Notes: generated by a model from the letters alone, not told the origin. 64,000 bases of DNA from Lysobacter sp036697405 (GCF_036697405.1 NZ_JBAHWA010000017.1:13447-77446); one strand, 5' to 3'; positions 17,061 to 25,805 are shown, counted from the stretch's first letter. Translations and numbers: made by a program.

Positions 17061-19321
17061 GCCTGCGCCTCCTCGGCCTTCTGGCCGCCGCTGACGAAGC
17101 CGCGCAGCACGCTCAAGGCGGCGTTCCAGGCCCGGTCGACCAGGCGGCCCTTCTCGGCGGTGACCACGCGCGCCTGGCCATGCGCCATCATCCGCGCCAG
17201 GCTGTCCAGCGACTGTTCGCCGATGCGCTGGCCGCGCTGGTTCACGAACAGGGCGTTGTCGGTGACGGTGCTGAACCACGACAGCCGCCTGCGCACCGCA
17301 TCGCCCTGTTGATTGGTGACGAACTCGAACCAGGTGCCGAAGGGCAGGGTACGGATGTGCTCCCAGCAGCTCTGCTCCTGCTCGCTGCGCGCCGGCAGAT
17401 CGCGTTTGACCGTGCCGCTGTCCTCGCCCAGGCGCGCGCGCGCCTTGAGCTTCATCGCCAGCTCGGTGCGCGAGGCGATGTCGTCGTTGGCGGCGGTGGC
17501 GCCGACGGTGAGCTGGCGCGAAATCGCGTTGGCCTCGTCGGCGTGGTAGCCGACCAGGGTCAGGGCGTGCTCGATGTCGCCGTCCAGGCCGCCGGGCGCC
17601 TGCTCGCCGCCACCGACCACGTTGGCGGAGACGATCTGCCGGGTCGCTTCGACCTGGCGCCGCCATTCATCGGATTCCTCGCCGTGGCGCAGCAGGGTCA
17701 GGGTCAGCACGTCGGACCAGGCCTGGGTCAGCAGCGCCTGCACGAACTTGGGCAGCGACTGGCCGTGGATCGCCGACTGGATCGCCTCGCTGGCCTGTTG
17801 CTTGGCCATCTCCAGCTTTTCCTTGCCGCGCGCGGCCTCGACGTGGCGGCGTTCGGCGACCTCGGCCTTGCGCGCCATCGCGCGCAGATGGTCCTGCAGG
17901 CTCTGGTTGGCCGCCTCGAACACGGCGGCGTCCCCGTCGTAGTGCTCGACCACGTGATCGACCGCGCGCCGCAACTGATCGTTGAGCAGGGGGTCGGACT
18001 CCTCCTTCGGGGTCCAACTGGCGCCGGCTTCGGCGACCGCGTTCAGCAGTTGCCGCGCCGGATGCTGGCTGCGCACGAAGAAGGCGCGGTCCTGCAGCGC
18101 CAGGCGCAGCAGCGGCACCTGCAGGCGCCCGAGCAGGCCGGAAGTGGCGGCGTCGCCGCGCAGCTCGCGTTCGATCTCGCCGTAGAACAGGTCCAGCAGC
18201 TCGAACGCGTCGCTGTCTTCGCGCGACAGGCTCGCCGCCTCGCCGCGCTGCTGGCGGGCCTGGGCGAGCAGGGTCTGGCGCAGGTCGGCGACGCTGCGTT
18301 GCGCCGGCGTCGCGTGCGCGGGCGTGGCCTGGAGCGCGCGCAGGGAGTCGATGAGATCGTCGGTGGCCAGCGGCGGGCGCGCGGCCGGCTGTGCGCCGGG
18401 GCGCAGCTTGCCGAGCAGCTCGCGGCGCCCGGACAGCAACTGCTGCAACGAGGCGTAGTCGCCGCTCTCGTCGCCGCCGGCCGCGATCGCGGCGGCGTCG
18501 GTCTGGCCGGTCCAGGCGGTATAGGGACGCGCGCCGCGCGGCGTGCGTGCGCCGTCCTCGCGGGCGCTGCGCGGGTCTTCGCCGCGCTCGACGTTCTGCG
18601 CGGTCGGACGCGCGCGGATCGGCACGAACGACAGACTGGGCAGCACGTTCTCGCGCGCCAGCAGGGCGTTCATGGTCTCGACCAGTTGCGCGTAACCGGT
18701 CATCACCTGCTGGTCGTAGATGCGGTACAGATCGAGCTTGGCTTCCGGGCTGATCTGCAGCACCGAGCAGGCTTCGGCCAGGATCCGGCCCAGGCTGTGC
18801 GGTCCCAGCGGCAGGCGTTCGGCGTCGTAGGCGGGGGCGCCGGCGAGCACGCCGAAGCGCTGGCCCAGCAGCATCAGGGGCAGGCCGGCGCGCGCTTCCT
18901 GACGGGTCGCGATCGCGCGCAGGGCGGTGTGTTCGTCGACTTCGTGATCGTCGACCAGACGCAGGTCGCGGAACGTCGGCAGGGCCTGCGCGTCCTCGCT
19001 CGTCGCCACCGGCTCGCGCACCTTGGTGAGCGCGGTTTCCAGCCCGACCAGGTAGCGCGGGACCAGGTCGACCCGGTTCAGGCGCACCAGGCGCAGGGTC
19101 TCCAGGTGCACCGATTGCAGGCTGGGGTTGCGGGCCTGGTCGGCCTGGCGGAACAGCTGCTGCTCGTACTCGATCAGCATCAGGTCCAGCGCGCGCGCCA
19201 TTTCGTCGGACACCAGGGCGTACAGGTGCTCCAGCACCCGCCGCACGCGCTTGGGCATCGCCGCGGAGGCCAGCGTAGGCCGCGGGAACGATTTGCCTAG
19301 CGGTTCGAACGTCGCTGACAT
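17057..19321 (-). CDS. DUF1631-family protein
   Basis: 754-aa cytoplasmic, mostly helical protein with no signal peptide or transmembrane segment. It matches what I know of the DUF1631 family (long proteins in Xanthomonadaceae and Pseudomonas, often beside PilZ or ribosomal-modification genes). The family features seen are MPKRVRRVLEHLYALVSDEMARAL near the N-terminus, the charged coiled-coil-like stretch around 470-500 (KAEVAERRHVEAARGKEK) and WFEFVTNQQGD near the C-terminus, which resembles a PilZ-like or ligand-binding beta segment. The 4-bp overlap with the PilZ gene argues for a joint function, perhaps in c-di-GMP response. The catalytic role is unknown. Confidence 0.85.
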   Translation of the reverse strand: MSATFEPLGKSFPRPTLASAAMPKRVRRVLEHLYALVSDEMARALDLMLIEYEQQLFRQADQARNPSLQSVHLETLRLVRLNRVDLVPRYLVGLETALTKVREPVATSEDAQALPTFRDLRLVDDHEVDEHTALRAIATRQEARAGLPLMLLGQRFGVLAGAPAYDAERLPLGPHSLGRILAEACSVLQISPEAKLDLYRIYDQQVMTGYAQLVETMNALLARENVLPSLSFVPIRARPTAQNVERGEDPRSAREDGARTPRGARPYTAWTGQTDAAAIAAGGDESGDYASLQQLLSGRRELLGKLRPGAQPAARPPLATDDLIDSLRALQATPAHATPAQRSVADLRQTLLAQARQQRGEAASLSREDSDAFELLDLFYGEIERELRGDAATSGLLGRLQVPLLRLALQDRAFFVRSQHPARQLLNAVAEAGASWTPKEESDPLLNDQLRRAVDHVVEHYDGDAAVFEAANQSLQDHLRAMARKAEVAERRHVEAARGKEKLEMAKQQASEAIQSAIHGQSLPKFVQALLTQAWSDVLTLTLLRHGEESDEWRRQVEATRQIVSANVVGGGEQAPGGLDGDIEHALTLVGYHADEANAISRQLTVGATAANDDIASRTELAMKLKARARLGEDSGTVKRDLPARSEQEQSCWEHIRTLPFGTWFEFVTNQQGDAVRRRLSWFSTVTDNALFVNQRGQRIGEQSLDSLARMMAHGQARVVTAEKGRLVDRAWNAALSVLRGFVSGGQKAEEAQA

Positions 19322-19527
19322 GCGGAGCTCACCAATACCGGATCGGGCGATCTAATCACGCCCCCTTGAGACCCGCCAGCCCTGTCGCTGCCAAGCGGCC
19401 GGAATGGAGCGACCACCGATTCGAACGCGCCACGGGGCGGCGCGCGGCCAGCGCGCGGCGGCGGGCGCTGGCCGCCATGCTGCGGGACAGCACGGCGCAC
19501 GCGCGAAACCCGCGCCGGCGCGGGCGC

Positions 19528-20682
19528 TCAGTCCTCCAGGAACAGCGCGACCACGTCGTTGGTGTAGCGCCGGCCGAGCTCGGTCGGGCGCACCCGGTCG
19601 CCCTCGCGTTCCAGCCAGCCCTGCGCGTAGGCGGCCTGCAAGGGCGCGGCTATGGTCGCCAGGGACAGCCCGGTGCGCGCCTCGAAGTCGTTCACGGCGA
19701 AGCCCTCGACCAGGCGCAGCGCGTTGAGCATGAATTCGAACGGCCGCCGTTCCGGACCGATGCGGTCGTCGCCGCCGATCGCCTCGGCGCTGCCGGCGCG
19801 GGCCAGGTACTGGGTCGGATGCTTGATCTTCCAGCGTCGCAGCACCGCCTGCTCGGCGCCCAGGGTGATCTTGCCGTGGGCGCCGGCGCCGACGCCAAGG
19901 TAGTCGCCGTAGCGCCAGTAGTTGACGTTGTGCGCGCAGCGCCGGTCCGGGCGTGCGTAGGCGCTGACCTCGTACTGGGCGTATCCGTGCGCGGCCAGCA
20001 GGGCCTGGCAGTGCTCCTGCATGTCCCAGGCGCCGTCGTCGTCGGGGATGCCCTGCGGCGGGCGCGCGGCGAACACGGTGTTGGGTTCCAGGGTCAGCTG
20101 GTAGTGCGAGACGTGGCTCGGATCCAGCGCGAAGGCGCGTTCCAGATCGCGCTCGGCCATCGCCAGGCTCTGCTCGGGCAGGGCGTACATCAGGTCGAGA
20201 TTGAGATTGTCGTAGCCAGCGTCCTGGGCCAGCTTGACCGCCGATTCGGCCTCACCGCTGTCGTGGATGCGGCCCAGGCGGCGCAGGCAGCCGTCGTCGA
20301 AGCTCTGGATGCCGAAGCTCAGGCGGTTCACGCCGGCGGCGCGGTAGAGCTCGAAGCGGCCGTGCTCGGCGGTGCCGGGGTTGGTTTCCAGGGTGATCTC
20401 GCAGCCCGGCGCGAAACGCAGGCGCGCGCTGGCGGCCTGCAGGAAGCGGTCGATCGCCTCGGGCGGGAACAGGCTGGGCGTACCGCCGCCGAAGAACACC
20501 GTCTGCACGGTGCGGCCCCAGACCAGCGGCAGGTCGTGGTCGAGATCGGCGAGCAGGGCGTCGACGTAGTCGGCGAACGGCAGCGGGCCGCGGCCTTCGT
20601 GCGAATTGAAATCGCAGTAGGGGCATTTGCGCACGCACCAGGGCAGGTGCACGTACAGCGACAGGGGCGGCAGCGAGAGCAT
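19528..20682 (-). CDS. hemW: heme chaperone HemW (radical SAM)
   Basis: 384 aa, the usual HemW length. The radical-SAM cluster motif is CVRKCPYC (Cys 16, 20, 23), and FFGGGTPSLF, ETNPGT, LSFGIQSFD and NLDLMYALPEQ follow in family order. The C-terminal HemW domain holds HNVNYWRYGDYLGVGAGAHG. The protein binds heme and an Fe4S4 cluster and is thought to deliver heme to respiratory enzymes; it was formerly annotated as oxygen-independent coproporphyrinogen oxidase, which it is not. In many genomes the gene follows rdgB, as here, with a lipoprotein and a small monooxygenase gene between. It starts eight bases after the lipoprotein stop, implying one transcript. Confidence 0.94.
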   Translation of the reverse strand: MLSLPPLSLYVHLPWCVRKCPYCDFNSHEGRGPLPFADYVDALLADLDHDLPLVWGRTVQTVFFGGGTPSLFPPEAIDRFLQAASARLRFAPGCEITLETNPGTAEHGRFELYRAAGVNRLSFGIQSFDDGCLRRLGRIHDSGEAESAVKLAQDAGYDNLNLDLMYALPEQSLAMAERDLERAFALDPSHVSHYQLTLEPNTVFAARPPQGIPDDDGAWDMQEHCQALLAAHGYAQYEVSAYARPDRRCAHNVNYWRYGDYLGVGAGAHGKITLGAEQAVLRRWKIKHPTQYLARAGSAEAIGGDDRIGPERRPFEFMLNALRLVEGFAVNDFEARTGLSLATIAAPLQAAYAQGWLEREGDRVRPTELGRRYTNDVVALFLED

Positions 20683-20690
20683 GCGGCGGT

Positions 20691-21233
20691 TTACCGGGCC
20701 GCCCGCGGCTGGCGCGCGCTCAGGTCGATGCGGTAGTCGACGATGCGGATGCCGTAATCGCGGCGCATCGACAGCGGGTCCAGCAGCGCCGCGTCGTCGG
20801 CCTCGCCGGCGTCCTGGCCGATCACCACGTAGGACGGCTGGTCCTGGCCATGGTTGACCAGCAGTTCGCAGTCGCCGGGGTCGTAGGCGACCTGGCGACC
20901 CTTGCGCGGCGCGCCCAGGCCCACGTACAGGCCGCGCCCCTGCGCCATCGACATGCTCCAGCGATTGGAGTTGTCGCAGTCGCCCAGGTATTCGCGGCCG
21001 CGGTAGACGCAGACCAGGCTGTTCTCGACCACGCCGCGGCGGCCGTCCTGTTCGTACTCGATCCGGAACGGGAACGCGTAGCGGCGCTGCGCGGGCGTGG
21101 CGTCGCCCTGTTCGCGGATTTCGTCGCGGCTGCAGGTCAGCGGCGACAGGGCGTCCAGCGAGCGGCAGCCGGCGAGCGTCAGCACCCCGGTCAGGGCCAG
21201 GGCGGCGGTGCGGAGGGGGGAGGTATGCGGCAT
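20691..21233 (-). CDS. putative lipoprotein of unknown function
   Basis: 180 aa with a type II signal peptide: positively charged start, hydrophobic stretch and lipobox LTLAGC (Cys about 23), so it is probably anchored in the outer membrane. The mature part has several further cysteines (C34, C75, C86, C122 region) and YRGREYLGDCDNSNRW. I do not recognise a family. It lies between rdgB and hemW on the same strand, 8 bp from hemW, but shares no evident function with them. Confidence 0.75.
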   Translation of the reverse strand: MPHTSPLRTAALALTGVLTLAGCRSLDALSPLTCSRDEIREQGDATPAQRRYAFPFRIEYEQDGRRGVVENSLVCVYRGREYLGDCDNSNRWSMSMAQGRGLYVGLGAPRKGRQVAYDPGDCELLVNHGQDQPSYVVIGQDAGEADDAALLDPLSMRRDYGIRIVDYRIDLSARQPRAAR

Positions 21234-21358
21234 GCGGGTCGGATTCGGTTCGATGGGGCGGGCGCGCCGGCCCGGCGATTAGACCAGGCGGTGGCGATCA
21301 GGATACGCGCGCGGGCGGCGAGGGCCGGTGACGCCTGCCCGGGTTCCGGCGCCGGCCT

Positions 21359-21670
21359 TCACAGGCCGCGATAGCGGCCGACGCGGCGCTCCGACAGGGT
21401 CAGCGCGTCGCCGCGCGCGTCGATCTGCGCGTAGCGCGGTTTCGCGGCGGCCAGGCAGGCGTCGTAGTCGGCCTGCGAGGCCCAGCGGTCGATGCTCAGG
21501 TATTCGCCGTCGGCTTCGCCGCGCAGCAGTTCGGTGCCCAGGTAGCCGGCGTACTCGCCAAACAGCGCGACCCAGCCGCCGTCCGGGCCGTACAGCGCCT
21601 CGAACTCGGCTTCGCGACCGGGACGCACCTGGTACTGCCAGAGCACCGCGAACATGCCGGCCGCCGCCAT
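21359..21670 (-). CDS. antibiotic-biosynthesis-monooxygenase-like small protein
   Basis: 103 aa from the ATG at 21670 (98 aa from 21655). The pattern FAVLWQYQVRPGREAEFEALYG, then GYLGTELLRG and YLSIDRWASQADYDA, is that of the ABM dimeric alpha/beta-barrel fold used by small cofactor-free monooxygenases and heme-degrading enzymes. No specific substrate can be inferred. It starts 5 bp after the rdgB stop and belongs to the rph-VOC-rdgB run. Confidence 0.75.
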   Translation of the reverse strand: MAAAGMFAVLWQYQVRPGREAEFEALYGPDGGWVALFGEYAGYLGTELLRGEADGEYLSIDRWASQADYDACLAAAKPRYAQIDARGDALTLSERRVGRYRGL

Positions 21671-21675
21671 GGCCG

Positions 21676-22272
21676 TCAGCGGATCGCGTCGAGCAGCTTT
21701 GCGCGCAGCGCGGCCAGGGCGCGGCCGCGGTGGCTGAGGCGGTTCTTGAGCTCGGTGTCCATCTCGGCCGCGGTCAGGCCGTAGTCGGGGTCCAGGAACA
21801 CCGGGTTGTAGCCGAAACCGCCGCTGCCGCGACGCTGGTCGATGATCAGGCCCGGCCACACGCCTTCGGCGATGATCGGTTGCGGGTCGCCCGGATGGCG
21901 CAGCAGCACGATCACGGCGTAGAAATGCGCGGCGCGCTGGCCCTCGGGCACGTCCTTCATCGCCAGCAGCAGCTTGTCGATATTGGCCTGGGCGTCGCCA
22001 TGCACGCCCGAGTAGCGCGCCGAATACAGGCCCGGCGCGCCGCCCAGGGCGTCGACGCAGATGCCCGAATCGTCGGCCAGCGCCGGCAGCCCGGTGATCG
22101 TGCAGGCGTGGCGGGCCTTGAGCAGGGCGTTCTCGACGAAGGTGCTGGCGGTTTCCTCGGCGTCGTCCACGCCCAGGTCGCTCTGCGCGACCAGCTCGAT
22201 GCCGGTGTCGGCCAGCAGTTCGCGCAGTTCGACCAGCTTGCCGGGGTTGCTGCTCGCCAACACCAGTTTCAT
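21676..22272 (-). CDS. rdgB: dITP/XTP pyrophosphatase (RdgB/HAM1)
   Basis: 198 aa, the family length. House-cleaning nucleotide pyrophosphatase that hydrolyses dITP, ITP and XTP to monophosphates and keeps them out of nucleic acids. Signature sequences: KLVLASSNPGKLVEL at the N-terminus, TFVENALLKARHA, LADDSGICVDALGGAPG, GGFGYNPVF and LSHRGRAL. Its ATG overlaps the stop of the VOC gene (ATGA), implying coupling. rph next to rdgB is common in Proteobacteria. Confidence 0.96.
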   Translation of the reverse strand: MKLVLASSNPGKLVELRELLADTGIELVAQSDLGVDDAEETASTFVENALLKARHACTITGLPALADDSGICVDALGGAPGLYSARYSGVHGDAQANIDKLLLAMKDVPEGQRAAHFYAVIVLLRHPGDPQPIIAEGVWPGLIIDQRRGSGGFGYNPVFLDPDYGLTAAEMDTELKNRLSHRGRALAALRAKLLDAIR

Positions 22273-22676
22273 CGCTTCAGCTCCAGCAGGTCCCAGCGGT
22301 TGCCGTACAGGTCCTCGAACACCGCCACGGTGCCGTAGGCCTCGTGGCGCGGCGCTTCCATGAAGCGCACGCCGCGCGCGCTCATCGCCGCGTGATCGCG
22401 CGCGAAGTCGTCGGTGTGCAGGAAGAAGCCGACCCGGCCGCCGGTTTGGCGGCCGATCGCGGCCTGTTGCTCCTCGCCGACGGCCTGGGCCAGCAGCAAG
22501 GCGGTCTCGTTGCCCGCCGAGGGCGACACCCGCACCCAGCGCTTGCCGCCGCCCTGGTCGACGTCCTCGAGCAGGACGAAGCCGAGCGCGCCGGTGTAGT
22601 AGGCGATCGCCTCGTCGTAGTCGCGCACCACCAGGGTCAGGCTGCCCAGCGTGCGCTGCGTCGCCGTGCCGCTCAT
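22269..22676 (-). CDS. VOC-superfamily (glyoxalase/dioxygenase-like) protein
   Basis: 135 aa. A vicinal-oxygen-chelate fold is indicated by LGSLTLVVRDYDEAIAYYTG at the N-terminus and GVRFMEAPRHEAYGTVAVFEDLYGNRWDLLE at the C-terminus, the latter holding the C-terminal metal Glu. The first metal position is a Leu/Val context without an obvious His, so metal use is uncertain. It is sandwiched between rph and rdgB with 4-bp overlaps on both sides, so it is made with them. Substrate unknown. Confidence 0.85.
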   Translation of the reverse strand: MSGTATQRTLGSLTLVVRDYDEAIAYYTGALGFVLLEDVDQGGGKRWVRVSPSAGNETALLLAQAVGEEQQAAIGRQTGGRVGFFLHTDDFARDHAAMSARGVRFMEAPRHEAYGTVAVFEDLYGNRWDLLELKR

Positions 22677-23431
22677 CGCGCCAGGGCGTCGCGCTGGTGC
22701 TGGATCAGTTCGGCGATGCCGGCTTCGGCCAGGGCCAGCAGGCCGTCGAGTTCCTCGCGCCGGAACGCATGGCCTTCGGCGGTGCCCTGCAGCTCGATGA
22801 AACCGCCGCCGTCGTTCATGACCACGTTCATGTCGGTGTCGCAGTCGCTGTCCTCGGCATAGTCCAGGTCCAGTACCGGAACGCCGCGGTAGACGCCGAC
22901 CGAGACCGCGGCGACCGCGCCGAAGATCGGGTCCTTGTTGATCTCGCGGTGCGCCTGCAGCCAGCGCACCGCGTCCACCAGGGCCACGTAGGCGCCGGTG
23001 ATCGCGGCGGTGCGGGTGCCGCCGTCGGCCTGCAGCACGTCGCAGTCCAGGGTGATGGTGCGTTCGCCCAGGGCCTTGCGGTCGATGCAGGCGCGCAGGG
23101 CGCGGCCGATCAGGCGCTGGATCTCCAGGGTGCGCCCGCCCTGCTTGCCGCGCGCGGCCTCGCGGTCGCTGCGGGTGTGGGTGGCGCGCGGCAGCATGCC
23201 GTACTCGGCGGTGACCCAGCCCTCGCCCTTGCCGCGCAGGAAGGCCGGCACCTTGTTTTCGACGCTGGCGGTGCACAGCACCCGGGTCTGGCCGAAGCTG
23301 ACCAGCACCGATCCTTCGGCGTGGGCGGTGTAAGCGCGTTCGATGCGGACTTCGCGCATCTGCCCGGGCGTGCGCCCGCTGGGACGCGCGAAGGCGTCGT
23401 TGGGGGCGGCGGAAGTGCCGGTCATGGCCAT
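22673..23431 (-). CDS. rph: ribonuclease PH
   Basis: 252 aa from 23431 (an in-frame ATG at 23425 is equally possible; neither has a clear ribosome-binding site). Phosphorolytic 3'-5' exoribonuclease that trims tRNA and rRNA precursors. Conserved blocks: RPSGRTP, HAEGSVLVSFGQTRVLCTAS, AEYGMLPRATHTRSDREA, KQGGRTLEIQRLIGRALRA, DCDVLQADGGTRTAAITGA and DTDMNVVMND. It is complete, unlike the frameshifted E. coli K-12 allele. It is divergent from yicC across 62 bp. Confidence 0.96.
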   Translation of the reverse strand: MAMTGTSAAPNDAFARPSGRTPGQMREVRIERAYTAHAEGSVLVSFGQTRVLCTASVENKVPAFLRGKGEGWVTAEYGMLPRATHTRSDREAARGKQGGRTLEIQRLIGRALRACIDRKALGERTITLDCDVLQADGGTRTAAITGAYVALVDAVRWLQAHREINKDPIFGAVAAVSVGVYRGVPVLDLDYAEDSDCDTDMNVVMNDGGGFIELQGTAEGHAFRREELDGLLALAEAGIAELIQHQRDALAR

Positions 23432-23493
23432 GAGTTACCGTTTTGGTGGCCGGCGAGTTTACCATTCGCTCCCTGTAGGCCTTGGACCACCGC

Positions 23494-24369
23494 ATGATCC
23501 GCAGCATGACCGCCTTCGCCAGCGGCGAACGCGTCACCGAATGGGGCACGCTCGGCTGCGAGCTGCGCTCGGTCAACCACCGCTTCCTCGAGCTGGGCCT
23601 GCGCCTGCCCGACGAGTTGCGCGCGCTGGAGCCGGCGCTGCGCGAACGCATCGCCAGCCGGGTGAGCCGCGGCAAGCTGGATTTCGCGCTGCGCCTGCGC
23701 GCGCCCGAGGGCGCGGCGGCGCTGCAGCTCAATCCCAGCCGCCTGCGCGAGCTGGGCGAACTGGCGATCGACCTGCAGGCGCGCTTCCCGGGCCTGCGCA
23801 CCGAACTCACCGACCTGTTGCAGTTCCCGGGCGTGCTGCAGACCCCGGCCACCGACCCGGCGGCGCTGCAGGTCGCGGCGCTGGAGCTGTTGGACGGGGT
23901 GCTGGACGAATTCCTGGCCGCGCGCGAGCGCGAGGGCGCCAAGCTGGCGGCGGTGATCGCCGAGCGCGTGGACGGCATCGCCGCGATCGCCGGCGAGGTG
24001 CGCGGCATGATGCCGGGCATCCGCAGCGGCCAGCGCACCAAGCTGGAAACGCGCCTGGCCGATCTGGCCCAGAACAGCGGCGTCGGCGGTTTCGACCAGG
24101 GCCGGGTCGAGCAGGAACTGGTGCTGTGGCTGCAGAAGCTGGACGTGGACGAGGAACTGGACCGGCTCGACTCGCACGTCGCCGAAGCCCGCCGCGTGCT
24201 CAAGCTGCGCGAGGCGGTCGGCCGCCGGCTCGACTTCCTGCTGCAGGAATTCAACCGCGAGGCCAACACCCTGGGCTCCAAATCGGTCGACGCGCGCAGT
24301 TCGGCGGCGGCGGTGGAGCTGAAGGTGCTGATCGACCAGGTCCGCGAGCAGATCCAGAATATCGAGTAA
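23494..24369 (+). CDS. yicC: YicC-family endoribonuclease
   Basis: 291 aa from the ATG at 23494. The N-terminus MIRSMTAFASGE and the C-terminal DUF1732 segment (GRRLDFLLQEFNREANTLGSK...) are diagnostic. In E. coli YicC is an endoribonuclease that promotes decay of the small RNA RyhB; the exact role here is inferred from the family. Divergent from rph and followed by gmk, a common neighbourhood. Confidence 0.93.
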   Translation: MIRSMTAFASGERVTEWGTLGCELRSVNHRFLELGLRLPDELRALEPALRERIASRVSRGKLDFALRLRAPEGAAALQLNPSRLRELGELAIDLQARFPGLRTELTDLLQFPGVLQTPATDPAALQVAALELLDGVLDEFLAAREREGAKLAAVIAERVDGIAAIAGEVRGMMPGIRSGQRTKLETRLADLAQNSGVGGFDQGRVEQELVLWLQKLDVDEELDRLDSHVAEARRVLKLREAVGRRLDFLLQEFNREANTLGSKSVDARSSAAAVELKVLIDQVREQIQNIE

Positions 24370-24373
24370 GGCC

Positions 24374-24486
24374 GGGATTCGGGATTGGGGATTCGAGATT
24401 GGCGAAAGCCGTCGCGAATCGGCCGAGCGCTCTGATCCCGCTGCTGGTTCGCCGTTGCTAATCCCGAATCCCCAATCACGAATCCC
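24374..24486. repeat. GGGATTC inverted-repeat hairpin element, copy 1
   Basis: About 27-base arms at the two ends (GGGATTCGGGATTGGGG... and its near-complement ending CACGAATCCC) enclose about 60 bp of unrelated core. It fills the space between yicC and gmk and ends six bases before the gmk ATG. A second element with GGGAATC-type arms lies at 50064-50189. MITE-like in shape, but no terminal duplication could be seen. Confidence 0.75.
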
Positions 24487-24492
24487 AGCCTA

Positions 24493-25113
24493 ATGCGTGG
24501 AACCCTCTACATCGTCGCAGCCCCGTCCGGTGCCGGAAAATCCAGCATCGTCAACGCGGTGCTGGCGCGCGACCCGAACATCAGCCTGTCGATCTCGTTC
24601 ACCTCGCGCCAGCCGCGGCCGGGCGAGCGCCACGCCGAGCATTACCACTTCGTCAGCGCCGCCGAATTCGAGGGCATGGTCGAGGCCGGCGATTTCTTCG
24701 AGCACGCGCGCGTGCACGGCGACTGGAAGGGCACCGCCCGCCAATCGGTGGAGCCGCAGCTGTCCGGCGGCCGCGACGTGCTGCTGGAAATCGACTGGCA
24801 GGGCGCGCGCCAGGTCCGGGCCAAGGTGCCCGGTGCGGTCAGCGTGTTCATCCTACCGCCGTCGCGGCAAGCGCTGGAATCGCGCATGCGCACCCGCGGC
24901 CAGGACAGCGAGGAAGTGATCCTGCAGCGGCTCGCGGCCGCGCGCGAGGAGATGTCGCATTACGGCGAGTTCGACTACGTGATCGTCAACGAGCACTTCG
25001 ACACCGCCGTCGACGAGATGTGCGCGATCTTCGTCGCCAGCCGGCTGCGGCGCGAGCCGCAGGTCGCGCGCCATTCGCGCCTGATCACGGCCTTGCTGGC
25101 CGACGAGGGCTGA
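24493..25113 (+). CDS. gmk: guanylate kinase
   Basis: 206 aa. ATP:GMP phosphotransferase of purine metabolism. P-loop VAAPSGAGKSS at residues 8-18; GMP-binding SFTSRQPRPGERHAEHYHF; lid region GTARQSVEP; EIDWQGARQVR. The start has no ribosome-binding site because repeat DNA runs up to six bases before it; translation may rely on coupling or a short leader. The gmk-rpoZ-spoT order matches E. coli. Confidence 0.96.
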   Translation: MRGTLYIVAAPSGAGKSSIVNAVLARDPNISLSISFTSRQPRPGERHAEHYHFVSAAEFEGMVEAGDFFEHARVHGDWKGTARQSVEPQLSGGRDVLLEIDWQGARQVRAKVPGAVSVFILPPSRQALESRMRTRGQDSEEVILQRLAAAREEMSHYGEFDYVIVNEHFDTAVDEMCAIFVASRLRREPQVARHSRLITALLADEG

Positions 25114-25150
25114 GCGCGGCGGGGTTCGGCCGGCCTTCCCGCCTTGGGCA

Positions 25151-25240
25151 GGAGCGGCGTGAGCCGCGACCCGGCGGCCATAAACCTGGCCATAGCGACG
25201 CCTTTGCCCACTGGGGCGGTCGCGGCTTGCGCCGCTCCTA
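25151..25240. repeat. inverted pair of REP palindromes between gmk and rpoZ
   Basis: GGAGCGGCGTGAGCCGCGAC at 25151-25170 and its inverted relative at about 25219-25240 (GTCGCGGCTTGCGCCGCTCC) face each other across about 48 bp. This head-to-head arrangement is typical of mobile REP doublets. Confidence 0.8.
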
Positions 25241-25303
25241 CAGTCGCTGCACCGATATGGCGTGGTTAAGTGTTTGATTCATAATGCAGAAAGGCCCCGA
25301 ATC

Positions 25304-25332
25304 TTGCTCTGCGCCGCTGGCGGGGCTAAACT
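25304..25332 (+). promoter_or_regulatory. predicted sigma-70 promoter of rpoZ
   Basis: TTGCTC at 25304-25309, a 17-bp spacer, then TAAACT at 25327-25332, leaving about 45 bases to the rpoZ ATG and its CCAGGAG ribosome-binding site. A second AT-rich candidate (CATAAT at about 25279) lies upstream. Confidence 0.5.
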
Positions 25333-25383
25333 TCCCGGTCCCCATCCGCTGTAAAGACGGCCGCACCGGCCGCCAGGAGCCCC

Positions 25384-25683
25384 ATGGCCCGCATTACCGT
25401 CGAAGATTGCCTGGAAGTGGTCGATAACCGCTTCGAACTCGTCATGCTGGCCGCCAAGCGCGCCCGTCAGCTGGCCAACGGCGTCGAGCCGCAGCTGGAC
25501 AACAGCGAAGCCAACGACAAGCCGACCGTGTTGGCGCTGCGCGAAATCGCCGCGCGCCAGATCAACCCCGAATACATCGACGCGGTCGAGAAGTCCGAGC
25601 GCGAGCGCAAGGAGCGCGAGGCGCTGGAATGGGCCGCCGCCGAAGTGGTCGCCGACGACGACCTGTCCAAGGGCGACGACTGA
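25384..25683 (+). CDS. rpoZ: RNA polymerase omega subunit
   Basis: 99 aa. MARITVEDCLEVVDNRFELVMLAAKRARQL is the omega signature, and NDKPTVLALREIAARQINPEYID completes it; the acidic C-terminal tail is typical. Omega helps fold and assemble beta-prime and forms one of the ppGpp-binding sites of RNA polymerase, which suits its place next to spoT. It has its own predicted promoter and a strong terminator. Confidence 0.97.
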   Translation: MARITVEDCLEVVDNRFELVMLAAKRARQLANGVEPQLDNSEANDKPTVLALREIAARQINPEYIDAVEKSERERKEREALEWAAAEVVADDDLSKGDD

Positions 25684-25720
25684 TTCCGGCCGCGGCCCCA
25701 GGGCCGCGCCCGCGAGACCT

Positions 25721-25748
25721 ACGGCCCCGCCTCGGCGGGGCCGTTTTC
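25721..25748 (+). terminator. rho-independent terminator after rpoZ
   Basis: ACGGCCCCGC pairs with GCGGGGCCGT around CTCG, followed by TTTTCG. Stem 10 bp, all pairs perfect, 38 bp after the rpoZ stop. Confidence 0.85.
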
Positions 25749-25805
25749 GTATGGGGCGCGTCGCTGCGGCGGCTCATCGGTACGGGGCGCCGATCCCGGC
25801 TTCGT

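Noticed and set aside
19444..19475. GCGGCCAGCGC/GCGCTGGCCGC inverted repeat as hemW terminator
   Set aside because: Good 11-bp stem, but a GC loop and no T-tract on either strand.
24374..24486. Insertion sequence between yicC and gmk
   Set aside because: No transposase reading frame; only about 113 bp of hairpin repeat.
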